DNA of 64,000 nt from Aculops lycopersici (Eukaryota; Arthropoda; Arachnida; Trombidiformes; Eriophyidae): contig WNKI01000005.1 in NCBI GenBank assembly GCA_015350385.1, positions 311,275 through 375,274 on the forward strand, given 5' to 3'. Numbering within the stretch: position 1 is the stretch's first letter; every line of letters starts with the position of its first letter. A model generated the notes under the pieces. It made no database searches, had not been told where the DNA came from, and worked only from the letters and a program-made list of their open reading frames with translations. Below are positions 1 through 9,914 of this stretch, piece after piece. A program made the position numbers and the translations under genes.

Positions 1-22
1 CTCTCTCTCTCTCTCTCTCTCT
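1..22. repeat. (CT)11 microsatellite
   Basis: A pure CT dinucleotide run opens the window and probably continues beyond its left edge. Confidence 0.95.
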
Positions 23-3000
23 CCGGCTCTGCCTTTTCGAGCTAAGGGGCGGACCCCGTATTCTCTGTTGTTGCTGTTACTTGTTCACTTTGCTGGAAGT
101 TCGATTGTTGCGCAACTCAACACAACACAACACAAACCCAGCAAACGGCTCCGCGACCTTGACTCAAGTCTGCGAACTTAATTGGCTTGCTTGGTCCCAG
201 CTTGCAACCAGCATCTAGTCAGTTAACCTCTAAGCTGCCGAAACTTGCCGACTGGCAGGTGGACATCCAAGTCCAAGAGCGAAACAACGACCGAATACAA
301 CTAGAGGTACACCTACAAGTCAAAGTTTGCCTTTAGTTTACCTGAGCGAGAGGTGGAGAGAGAGACTGACCATGTTTATGTTGACTTTTCGCCGCCTCCA
401 TCTTGCCACAAGATTTCTAACTGAGCCATGTAGACGGAACGAGAGCTTTATACTGCTGGCTATCCAACAGTTGGTCGTTATCTCCTCCTCTTTTGTGAAC
501 AGCGACAGCATCAAGTTGTCGCGACATCTCGCCAGCTAGTGGTAGCATTAGCAGCTGAGATGTCTCGTCTTCGAAACCAAGTTTGAGATAAAAAAGTGAG
601 CGGCCACATGTCGCCGCCATTGCTACTGAAATAGACGTCACATTAGGCTAACTAATAGCTTGTGAGATTACAATTTTGCGCAATGATATAACCTCTCCTC
701 TTTCAGCTCGGACAGCGACAACAAGTGCGTTAATTTATTTTTCTTTCCAATTTCGTTTGCGACCAAGCCAACCAAAGGGTCGAGGCTATGATAAGAAGAT
801 TCAATCGACAACGAGTTTCCAGTGGCTGGGTCACTTAAGAAGCGAGGATAAGCATCGGGCAGCAACTAAAAGCAACAACTTGATGCGATGGTTTCAAGTT
901 GTGGCTACAATTTGTCTTATCACTCGAACGCATCTAAATGACTCATTGTGGGCCACTAGGGATATAAATCAGAGCTTCGGTTTCTGAATAGCTAGCTGGC
1001 TGGTGAACGGATGTCATTGGTGATGCTGATGCTGGCATCGTTTGCATAAGTCGACGGTCAGCTTCTCAAGTTCCAATTCTCAGCTCGTTCTCGAGTGATG
1101 ACTTTGCAATGAAGAGGGAAACTACTGCGTATATGAGATAATAAAGAGTCAAGTGGCCGACTGATGGTTATGTACGCGAGAAATGGAGCTTGGCACCGTT
1201 GTTGCAATGGAGCAACAAGCTGTTGTGTTCAATCGCCGCCAGGGTCTAACTAAGCGAACTTGCCGCAAGTGGCAAGTTAACATCATAATCCTGAGCCGCT
1301 CGACAGGCCGTTAGTCTCGACGGCGGAACCGCTGCCTAGATCTCTCAGCTTCCACTAGCCGCCGCCGCCGATTGATTTGTTGGCTCATCGTCTTAGCCTT
1401 CTGAGGTCTAGAATAATACCAAAATGCTTCTCCATACTTCTATTCCTTATTCAACTTCAGAAAGTGAGCAGAATCACTGAAAGCACCTGATCGATTTGGT
1501 GGTTGCCATCCTGGAGGCAAAGACAGACGAAAAGTCACTGCGGTTCCTTAGCTCGCTGGACAAGGCCTTATTTTTAGGAATGGCATGAGAAAAGGAGCCG
1601 CCTGACAAGCGCAAAACTTGCGATGGACATCAAATCAACTCGAAGCCGAAATGGACGATGACGAAGATCAGGACCAAGTCGACAACCAAGAAGCTTATCC
1701 GACTTTTCATCTGGTCCGATAGTTTCACTCGTTGGGTGATTCACTTTTATGTTGACCGGCACTAACTGTGAGCGGGGCGAGCTCCTCGGTGGCTCAACAA
1801 GTTGCAGTGGCAGCCATCTTGGATGCTGCAACCTGTAGAACCTCCAGAGAGTTTTGCACTTGCCCACTTTTTTCTCCGCTCTTCATCTCGGAGCTCATAA
1901 CTCTAGCTTCAGTGAGTGGTCATCTCTACCATAACCACTATTACCACAGCCACTCACTAAGTGGAGATTGAGAAGCCGCTTCGTAAATTGAATCCTCAAG
2001 AGGAGTTTCCCGCTTCTTGCTCTTTACTCCGCCGCCAAGTCACCTCTTCAGCTGACTGTGAAAATTTTTCTGGTAAGCGAAATGGGCGGCCGAATAAAGT
2101 CAACATGAGAGCTGCTTCTAATACTGAGCCTAACATCTTTAGCCAGGCGACTTTAGCCTCATGATCTCAGATTGCTCTTCATGAATTGGATCACGATTGT
2201 GGCGCCAGCCGGTGAGCTTGCATCGAGTCAGGAGGTGGTTTGCATTCGGAGCAATCATTTGCTTCGCAACAGGTTGCAACTTAGAGTCATCGAGTCATTG
2301 AATACTTGCATCTTTAAAATCGAACTACCAGTGTCGGCCAACTAGCGCCAGAGAAAATGATGAGTTTCGAGTACGATCGCAATTTTTTCCGACTATCGAC
2401 GCTAAGATTCCTCTAGATCTTGACTTCTTATTATTTCTCCATCGCTGTAAGAATCCACCACTTGTTATCCCGATCGATGGATATTTTGTATGACAGAGGC
2501 CCTAGTATGAGTTTACAAAATTCAATGCTCAATCTTCTTCTTTTTATAAGGCTAGGATAATCTCCGGGATTCTTGCCCGACAAAATCGGCCTCAATGGCC
2601 CAATTGTGTGCCAACTTCACCAGCAGCCATGAGCAAACTGCAAGCCAATGAACTCTCGGGCATCTAGCCGCATTTTCAATCGTTTCGCGGTAAGTCCCGA
2701 AACCCGAAGTCGATGGTACCAGACACGCCCATTCGCTTAAAGTGAAGGTCGCATCGATTCGATATGTCCGTCTCCAATGCAATGCAATGTTATGGAGAAA
2801 GTTCGCTGCGATCAAGCTAAAAGTTCTCCCGCAAGGAAATTCTGTGTGTCGTGCGCCCCAGACAAGCAATCGTGTTTCGAATACCGAAGCGCGCATGCGT
2901 AGCAAAAACAACCACAACAGCAGCAACCACTGCCACACATGCACATCGGCCGCAAGGGCTCCAATGCAAGGCGCTCACATTTGCTCAATGCCTTTCAGTC

Positions 3001-4204
3001 TGATGGTTATTCTCTCTCTATCACAGTGTTTTTCTGCATTTCGTTCGATCGGCCTATCCGCTTTTTCGCTTGCACCCTGCTATTTTCCCACCTCTTGCAG
3101 CGCCATTGCTCATTGGTCAAGGTGTGTTTCTGCATGCGCGCGCTGCAAGCTAGCACTTTGAAACACATCCACATTCACATTCACGCTCACAGGGTAAGCA
3201 GAGATCCAGAGCGAAAGAGAGAGAGAACTTCTGCGCGCCAGCCAGAGATTCGTCTGCGCTGCGCTAACGCGCCCTTGAGTGTTGCAAGCATGATTTTTCA
3301 ATTCGACTCCAGAATTTGAGTTCCGAGTGGCGCTTCGGTAATGCTAACGCGATCTGTTTAGGCAGACTGGCGGCGACTCAAAGAACTATAGTTGACTCGA
3401 TGGAAACAAAACACTTGCGCACCCGATGAGCGCATCACCGCTTGCGCCGCGCTGATTTTTGTTGTTGTTGTGCGCCTTTGCCGAAGCTGATGCCAGCTTA
3501 TTTAGGTTCGCTGCTTTGCTGCCCGGCGCAGCAGATTTGGATCCTATTTGCTGCCGCTGCTGCTGCCTCAGCCGTCGCCACTAGTGCTTCTGCGGCCAAC
3601 AGTGTGGCGGCGGGCGCGGTAGTTGTGTGTGGTTGTTGCTGGTCTTGATGTTGTTGTTGTTTTCTTGTGGTGCCACCGCTGCTACCGCTGCCGCCGCCGC
3701 TGCGAGCCGCCTAATGCACACAACTAACACACTCGTTGGCGCCTACACATTCGCCCATAGTGCCAGCGAGTCGCCGCCGTAGGCAGCCGAAGGGTCTAAC
3801 ATCGTCGGCAGCAGCGACCGACATCGTCGTCGACGACGTCGCGTCGCACTCGCTTGGAATGGTCGCAGTTGTCGTGTGTGTCTCTCCGCGAGAGAGGGAA
3901 AAGTTTTTCCCTACTAATTTTATCGACTTTTTTAATTAAATTATTATCACTCTATTGCACCAAACCTGAGTAATCAATTCTAATATCAAGAGAAGGAACA
4001 AACGTCAACAACACGTCGAGCAACCGATTGACCAGACGCACGACATTGAGAAGAAAACAAGAAAGCAAAGAAGCAACCTAATCAAGAAGCGTCAAGCCAG
4101 CAACAAACCGGCGCCCAATAAAAGACAACACAACAACTGCATGCAAGAAACACCACCCCAAATAGTCATTCACGGGAGGATAGGCAAACAGACCGTTAAT
4201 CAAA
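23..4204. other. non-coding 5' flank of the KDM2-type gene
   Basis: No protein family is recognisable on either strand; the open frames are short and compositionally random. The part from about 3940 to 4204 is rich in CAA/CAACA words and directly precedes the KDM2 start, so it probably includes its 5' UTR. A GCN/TTG-rich stretch (about 3440-3860) has short Ala/Val-rich frames without homology. Introns or distal exons of a neighbour cannot be excluded. Confidence 0.5.
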
Positions 4205-7200
4205 ATGCTCAGAACTAGAAAGCACCGGCGCTACAATGAAGAAGTCAACGAGGATGAGGAACTTGATGGTGAGAGGAAGTTCGATATCCAAGATCAGATC
4301 AAGTGCGAGCGATTTGATCTCACTAACAAGGACAAGCACTTGCTCGAGATAACAGGCGATCAGCTGACATTAGATCATTTCCAAAAGTTTGGCTTCGAAA
4401 AGCCAATCCTTGTTATCAAGCCTGATGGCCTCAGATTAACTGTTCCACAAAGTAACAAGTTTGCTGTTAGGGATGTACGCAATGCTGTTGGCCACCAACG
4501 AATAATTGACGTTATGGATGTCAAAACGCAAAAGAACATTGAGATGTCCATGAAGGATTGGTGTAAATATTATGAATCTAAGAATAGAGACAGATTATTG
4601 AATGTTATCAGTTTGGAATTTAGCCATACCAAATTGGATGAGATGATTGATTCGCCAATGATTGTGAAGCTACTGGATTGGGTCGACCTAGTTTGGCCCA
4701 AGTTTTTAAAAGAAGCGCAAACAGAGAGCACTAATAGCATAGACAAAATGAAATACCCAAAAGTACAAAAATACTGCCTAATGAGTGTCAAAGGCTCCTA
4801 CACTGACTTCCACATCGATTTCGGAGGTACCTCTGTTTGGTATCACATTCTCAAGGGTAAGAAAATATTTTGGATGGTCCCACCGACAGAATTAAATTTG
4901 CAAACTTTTGAAGAGTGGACGTTATCGGGCATGCAACAGGATGTATTTTTTGGCGACACAGTCGAGGAATGCTTCCGTGTCGAGCTCCAAGCTGGCAACA
5001 CCTTTTTTATTCCCTCCGGCTGGATACATGCCGTTTATACACTTGAGGATAGTTTAGTCTTTGGCGGAAATTTTTTACATTCGTTTGGAATTGAAAACCA
5101 ACTTAAAGTCAGCAAGATTGAGGACGCAACCAAAGTGCCCATCAAATTTAGATATCCATTTTACACAGAGATTTTATGGTACGTTGTTCAACATTATGTT
5201 CATTGTTTAACGGGTAAGGATCATCTACATAGGCCGAAGACAGAGGTGCCCAAGAAGAAGGCGCTCCGTGAAGCAGATGAGGATGACGAGGACACCGAGG
5301 AAGCTGAAGACAAATCAGATTCCGAGAGTGAGGAAGAGGTAAAATGTGATAAACCCACCGCCAGCAAGAAAAAGAAGGCAGCTTCCGCAACACCACCTGT
5401 CAAGCGACGACGAGGTCGACCGCCGAAAACTGTAAAGCCGCCGCCATCGACGGGGAGTGACTCTTCAGCAACTGAGATTGATTCAGACAACGAGGAGAGA
5501 TTAAAAGCTGCAAATAAGCCAACAACTTGTAGAATGACAAAGAACAGCTTGCTACGTTTGCAATATGAATTAGATCAGAAAGAACAGGCGGAAGCGAAAC
5601 AAAATGCTCTAAGAAGCCCAACAAAATCCTCAAATTCAACGATCAAATCCGAATCTGTCAAAAAATCATCACCAATCAAGCAAGAGCAACAAAAAAGAAC
5701 AAGTGAAATCAAACCAAGTCTAGACAAGGAGTTGGTAACTACTACTCTCACCCCTGACTCCAAGCTGAATGACTGGCCCGCGTTGAACACTGTTACAGGT
5801 AGTGGCGCGTCAAATTGCTGGTCAGGTGCAGAGAAAGAATCGAAGGATCCACCGAAGGTTCACCTGACTAGATATGAATTGAATGGACTCAAGGCCCTTG
5901 TTAAGCATTTGAGTAAGCTTAGCGGAGCTAAAAAGAACCTGCCTGCTTTGATTAGAAACTCAAGGCACTTACTAGATGATTGCAAGAAAATGATTGCTGA
6001 GCATGAGAATGACTCGCCTGAGTTAGCTGTGACTGGTAGAGCAATCACGATTGAGTTGCTGAATACTAAGCGAGCTGATATCAATGAGATGATTAAGCGA
6101 TTCTTCAAGGAGCCCACCAACGGATCTGATGAGCTTGCATCACCTAGTTCCCACGCTAGTCCCCACAAATCAACGAAACATCACCTACTACTTCCATCCT
6201 CACTTGACGCACTTGCGGCCCGTACAGAAGACAAAACAAAATTGTTAAGCGATGACGAGTATACTACAGGCAATCATCTTAAGAACTCGTCTCCTGGAAA
6301 ATCATCACCGCAGAAAGATTCAACCAAAATTTTGAGCGCTAAGAAGCTTCATCCCCATACACCACCGGCTCTAGCTTCGCCATCTACTACGTCTGCAAGT
6401 ACACTTCAAACTCCACCCGTAAGACCCAAATCCCCGCCAACAAGACCTCTGTCAAATAATCAATATACAAGCAAAACTAGAACCAATCCACACAGTGCTA
6501 ACAGCGGAAGCACCAACAACAATTTCCTCTTACCCGGCTCATTCGCCGACTTGATTGCCGCAACTTCGACTGAAAAGAAAGCATTTGATGTAAGCGGCGC
6601 TGATGTGACATCAGCTCTGTTCGGAACCAAGGATTTCGGTGGTGCAAAGCAGCCTAAATCGCCAAACAAACTTTCCAAGTCAAAGGCAGAAGATACGACA
6701 AATGTTGAAACGCACGAGCGGGAAAGAGAATCTATTACACGCGATCCTATCGCTGAGTTGGTCTCAACCCCTCTACCGATCGCCACTGCTACATCCGGTC
6801 CTAAAGAGCCTCAGAAAGTTCCGCCAGGTCCGGGTCATCAACAACAACCTCAACAGCAAACAAATTCGCCAGAGCCACCTAAGACTCCGGTTCAACAAAA
6901 AAGATTCATAAATCCAGCTTTCCGACCTATGAACAAGGAGAAATTGATCTTTGCCAGCGCCCCATACGTCAGCCCTGCACATGAACAATCAAGGTCTAAC
7001 AACCTATACCCTTGGCAATCACCGGCCGTTCCAGTTGCACCACCTACAGCACCCCAACAACCATCTCAACAACCTGCTCCAACTCATCAGCAGCAACCCT
7101 CTGCAACAGCTCATGGGAGCAATAAATTACCCTGCAGCTCAAAAGAAACAAACCAACCGTATAACTCGAATCAAACTCAACCCAACTCTTATAATCCTAG

Positions 7201-8830
7201 CGCTAAGCCTCGGTCAAACTCACCAACTTCGATATCGACGAGTCCGAAGAAGGATAACAAATCTTCATCAACATCACCTGATCCAGCTCAAAAATCGAAA
7301 CAAGATAATCATCCGAAACAAGTCGTGACTAGCGAAAATGCGACTGAGAGCTCTGGCACTCAACCCAACAATCAGCAACAAGATGCAACTAACTCCATCT
7401 CACCAACCAATAACACAATGCCTCATGAAAGCAAACAACAAAATCTCAACAGTTCACTTGATTCATCGCCGACAAATAATCAACCAGCTATTCCTAAAAT
7501 GACCATAAAATTAAAAACACCAATACCAAAGTTCGTTATCAAAGGTGAAGGCAATGTTGTTGCCAAAACAAGCACTGAGGCCAACTCATCGGGTACCTCT
7601 AGTGTCCACGAAGCTGAGCAATCGGAGAAGAAATCAGCAAAACCTCGTGGACCCCCAAAGAAATCCAAAGAGGCAAGACTGGCAATTGAATCTTATCCTG
7701 ACACAGCAAATCCAATACGTGTAATCCCGATAACAACACAACAACTATTGCCTCAAGCAAGGCAACAACCTCCAGTAGCTCACATGGCATCCAACTTAAC
7801 TAGACCATCACCCATGCCAATCTCGGTTGTCCGTATTGCAAATCCACCTAAACCACCTCCAGTAAGTGTCATAACTAGTTCCCATATAGCGATGAATCAA
7901 GCAAACAACAACGTCGCATCTGCGGCTGACTCTAAAGCAAAAGCGAAACGCAAGAATAGGCAGAAGGAAACAGATCAGACGCCACCAGCAAGTAAGATCG
8001 TTGCCACCGGAAGCAGTATTATTCAGAATGTGGCTTCGATGCCAACTGTTGGTTACATTCAGCACATCAGACCCCAAGCACAGCAGTCCGTTATCTGTGG
8101 TTTAGTAACTCAACCACCAAACTCGAGGGCCAACGATGGTAACAAACACACTCCTCAACAGCAATATTTGATATCTAGGCCCCTCATGTTCAACTCTGCA
8201 CCCAACATTGCGACTCAGATTCATCATATGAGAGCCTCACAGATGCCAATCATGGCTTCAACTCCTAGTTCGATAGCAAGCTTCTCAATGCCTGGACTGC
8301 AACCAGGCGCCAGGATCGTTTGGGCTCACCAACAACGTCCAACTTTAATGGTTCGACCACCAGTTACAAGTGCCGTATCCGTTACAACATTTGGTCCGAG
8401 TATTCCCACTGCAAGCTCAACCATCACATCAAATGGAACGCCGATAGCCGCAATCAGATCTACGCAAAATCAATCTAGAACTATGTCAAGTTCGACCTCG
8501 AGCAACGCAGACAACGCGGCACTTTTATCTCTTGCCACGACCGCCTTATCGACGGCACCCATGACAAGTTCGCCAACTTTGAGTCAGGTGGGGGTTCAGG
8601 CTCCAATCACCCAAGCACTCATGGTCGGCTCTGCTCCAAATCAACCCTTCGCCTTCACACCTGGCCAACAACACTATTTGATGCAACAAATGCAAATGCC
8701 TATGCCAATGCAAATTCCAATGCCAACTCACTTCCTACCGACTACCACGACAGCTGCAACACCTGCCGTAGCACACAGGCCAGGCCTCTCCCCCGGGCCT
8801 GTATATTTTATACGATACAAACATAAATAA
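4205..8830 (+). CDS. KDM2: KDM2-type JmjC histone lysine demethylase lacking CXXC/PHD/F-box/LRR
   Basis: Fe(II)/2-oxoglutarate demethylase of the KDM2 (JHDM1) family, which acts in the nucleus on methylated H3K36. The first ~350 residues are strongly KDM2-like: the motif VISLEFSHTKL, then PKVQKYCLMSVKGSYTDF, with iron ligands His203 and Asp205 (FHIDFGGTSVWYH) and His275 (IPSGWIHAVYT), then KFRYPFYTEILWYV. An AT-hook, KRRRGRPPK, lies at about 400-408. Residues ~550-610 (HLTRYELNGLKALV) match the segment that in KDM2 proteins comes just before the CXXC zinc finger. From ~620 to the end (1541 residues) the protein is Ser/Pro/Gln/Asn-rich low complexity, ending in PVYFIRYKHK. No CXXC, PHD, F-box or leucine-rich repeats are present, and the next gene starts 289 bp downstream, leaving no room for them. 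One exon. The stop codon overlaps an AATAAA. The family call is secure; chromatin recruitment must differ from canonical KDM2. Confidence 0.93.
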   Translation: MLRTRKHRRYNEEVNEDEELDGERKFDIQDQIKCERFDLTNKDKHLLEITGDQLTLDHFQKFGFEKPILVIKPDGLRLTVPQSNKFAVRDVRNAVGHQRIIDVMDVKTQKNIEMSMKDWCKYYESKNRDRLLNVISLEFSHTKLDEMIDSPMIVKLLDWVDLVWPKFLKEAQTESTNSIDKMKYPKVQKYCLMSVKGSYTDFHIDFGGTSVWYHILKGKKIFWMVPPTELNLQTFEEWTLSGMQQDVFFGDTVEECFRVELQAGNTFFIPSGWIHAVYTLEDSLVFGGNFLHSFGIENQLKVSKIEDATKVPIKFRYPFYTEILWYVVQHYVHCLTGKDHLHRPKTEVPKKKALREADEDDEDTEEAEDKSDSESEEEVKCDKPTASKKKKAASATPPVKRRRGRPPKTVKPPPSTGSDSSATEIDSDNEERLKAANKPTTCRMTKNSLLRLQYELDQKEQAEAKQNALRSPTKSSNSTIKSESVKKSSPIKQEQQKRTSEIKPSLDKELVTTTLTPDSKLNDWPALNTVTGSGASNCWSGAEKESKDPPKVHLTRYELNGLKALVKHLSKLSGAKKNLPALIRNSRHLLDDCKKMIAEHENDSPELAVTGRAITIELLNTKRADINEMIKRFFKEPTNGSDELASPSSHASPHKSTKHHLLLPSSLDALAARTEDKTKLLSDDEYTTGNHLKNSSPGKSSPQKDSTKILSAKKLHPHTPPALASPSTTSASTLQTPPVRPKSPPTRPLSNNQYTSKTRTNPHSANSGSTNNNFLLPGSFADLIAATSTEKKAFDVSGADVTSALFGTKDFGGAKQPKSPNKLSKSKAEDTTNVETHERERESITRDPIAELVSTPLPIATATSGPKEPQKVPPGPGHQQQPQQQTNSPEPPKTPVQQKRFINPAFRPMNKEKLIFASAPYVSPAHEQSRSNNLYPWQSPAVPVAPPTAPQQPSQQPAPTHQQQPSATAHGSNKLPCSSKETNQPYNSNQTQPNSYNPSAKPRSNSPTSISTSPKKDNKSSSTSPDPAQKSKQDNHPKQVVTSENATESSGTQPNNQQQDATNSISPTNNTMPHESKQQNLNSSLDSSPTNNQPAIPKMTIKLKTPIPKFVIKGEGNVVAKTSTEANSSGTSSVHEAEQSEKKSAKPRGPPKKSKEARLAIESYPDTANPIRVIPITTQQLLPQARQQPPVAHMASNLTRPSPMPISVVRIANPPKPPPVSVITSSHIAMNQANNNVASAADSKAKAKRKNRQKETDQTPPASKIVATGSSIIQNVASMPTVGYIQHIRPQAQQSVICGLVTQPPNSRANDGNKHTPQQQYLISRPLMFNSAPNIATQIHHMRASQMPIMASTPSSIASFSMPGLQPGARIVWAHQQRPTLMVRPPVTSAVSVTTFGPSIPTASSTITSNGTPIAAIRSTQNQSRTMSSSTSSNADNAALLSLATTALSTAPMTSSPTLSQVGVQAPITQALMVGSAPNQPFAFTPGQQHYLMQQMQMPMPMQIPMPTHFLPTTTTAATPAVAHRPGLSPGPVYFIRYKHK

Positions 8831-8831
8831 A
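8826..8831 (+). terminator. poly(A) signal AATAAA overlapping the KDM2 stop
   Basis: AATAAA contains the TAA stop codon (8828-8830), so the mRNA could have a 3' UTR of only some tens of bases. No other AATAAA was noticed before the next gene. Confidence 0.6.
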
Positions 8832-9119
8832 AATTAGGAGAGAGTGGGGTATTCTGATTAAATTATATAACGCAGACCCCTTAAGTAGTTTATGAACATC
8901 AAATCGAATGTGTCTGACTCGTGCAAGTTACGTGCACTTGCTTTCCAAAACTTGACTCCGCGAGTGAGAGTGCGTAGAACATGTGTGTGCAGTCTACAAA
9001 AACACTGTTATTATTCTATCCCAGAATGAAAACAAACCAACCACATGGTCTTTAACCTCACCACTGATTAGCTAACCTCTGTCATGTGGTCTACATTATT
9101 ATATGATGAATGAAATCTT

Positions 9120-9872
9120 ATGGATACAATGGGCACAAATATCGCGGCAGCGGGCAGTAAAGTTATAAAATTATTCTACAACCTTAGCGGCCAGCTAGAA
9201 CAGGAGCAAGTCAAAAGCGTATGCAACATACTGAAAAATAAAGGAGTCATCGCAGTGCCGACAGATACATTATACGGTATAGCTGCTAGAGCTCAAGATT
9301 CCGAAGCCTTAGAGAGGATCTACACGATAAAGGGGCGCAATCGTAATAAACCGCTGGCTATATGCATCGCGGCGACGGAATGTATCGACGAGGTAGCCAG
9401 AGATATAGATGATAAAAAGAGGAATCTACTCAAACAACTACTGCCCGGACCAGTTACAGTTGTCCTTAAGCGATCAGAACAACTCAACAAGGACTTGAAC
9501 CCAGGTTTGGATACTATAGGAGTTAGAGTCCCGAATCATAACTTCATCAGAACTCTATGCCACATGGTTGGACCGCTAGCACTAACATCGGCAAACCGAA
9601 GCGGGGAGTCTAGTCCATTGATTATACAAGATTTCGAAGATCTTTGGGGTGAGCTAGATGCAGTATACGATTGCGGCTTGTTACAAAAATACATTGAGGG
9701 TGCAGATCCAGGAAGGTCGCACAGGTTAGGTTCCACTGTAGTGGATTTGACCGGGGAGAATACATATAAAATTATAAGAAAAGGTTTAGGGTGCAATAGA
9801 GCGATAAACACCTTGAACTATCTAGGCTTCAAATGCATTAAGACAGCAAGTTCCCGGGAAACAGGCTATTAG
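9120..9872 (+). CDS. YRDC: YRDC/Sua5-type threonylcarbamoyl-AMP synthase
   Basis: Predicted to make threonylcarbamoyl-AMP from threonine, bicarbonate and ATP, the first step of the t6A37 modification of ANN-decoding tRNAs; family members act in cytosol and mitochondria. The 250-residue protein is one YrdC domain: GVIAVPTDTLYGIAA at about 40-54, IKGRNRNKPLAI at about 75-86, LLPGPVTVVLKR near 110-121, GVRVPNHNFI, PLALTSANRSGESS near 150-165 and GSTVVDLT near 200. These are the nucleotide- and threonine-binding signatures. The length is close to human YRDC (279) and lacks the extra C-terminal Sua5 domain. The start is the first of two close in-frame ATGs (9120, 9129). The N-terminus shows no obvious mitochondrial presequence. 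Its stop lies only 37 bp from the stop of the convergent HMG-box gene, so the 3' ends must overlap. Confidence 0.95.
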   Translation: MDTMGTNIAAAGSKVIKLFYNLSGQLEQEQVKSVCNILKNKGVIAVPTDTLYGIAARAQDSEALERIYTIKGRNRNKPLAICIAATECIDEVARDIDDKKRNLLKQLLPGPVTVVLKRSEQLNKDLNPGLDTIGVRVPNHNFIRTLCHMVGPLALTSANRSGESSPLIIQDFEDLWGELDAVYDCGLLQKYIEGADPGRSHRLGSTVVDLTGENTYKIIRKGLGCNRAINTLNYLGFKCIKTASSRETGY

Positions 9873-9908
9873 TTTATAAATTAATTAAAAAACGTTTGTT
9901 TCTCTATG

Positions 9909-9914
9909 TTTATT
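9909..9914 (-). terminator. poly(A) signal AATAAA overlapping the HMG-box gene stop
   Basis: On the minus strand the last codon GAA is followed by TAA inside GAATAAAC. The likely cleavage site falls in the 37-bp gap or inside the end of YRDC. Confidence 0.55.
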
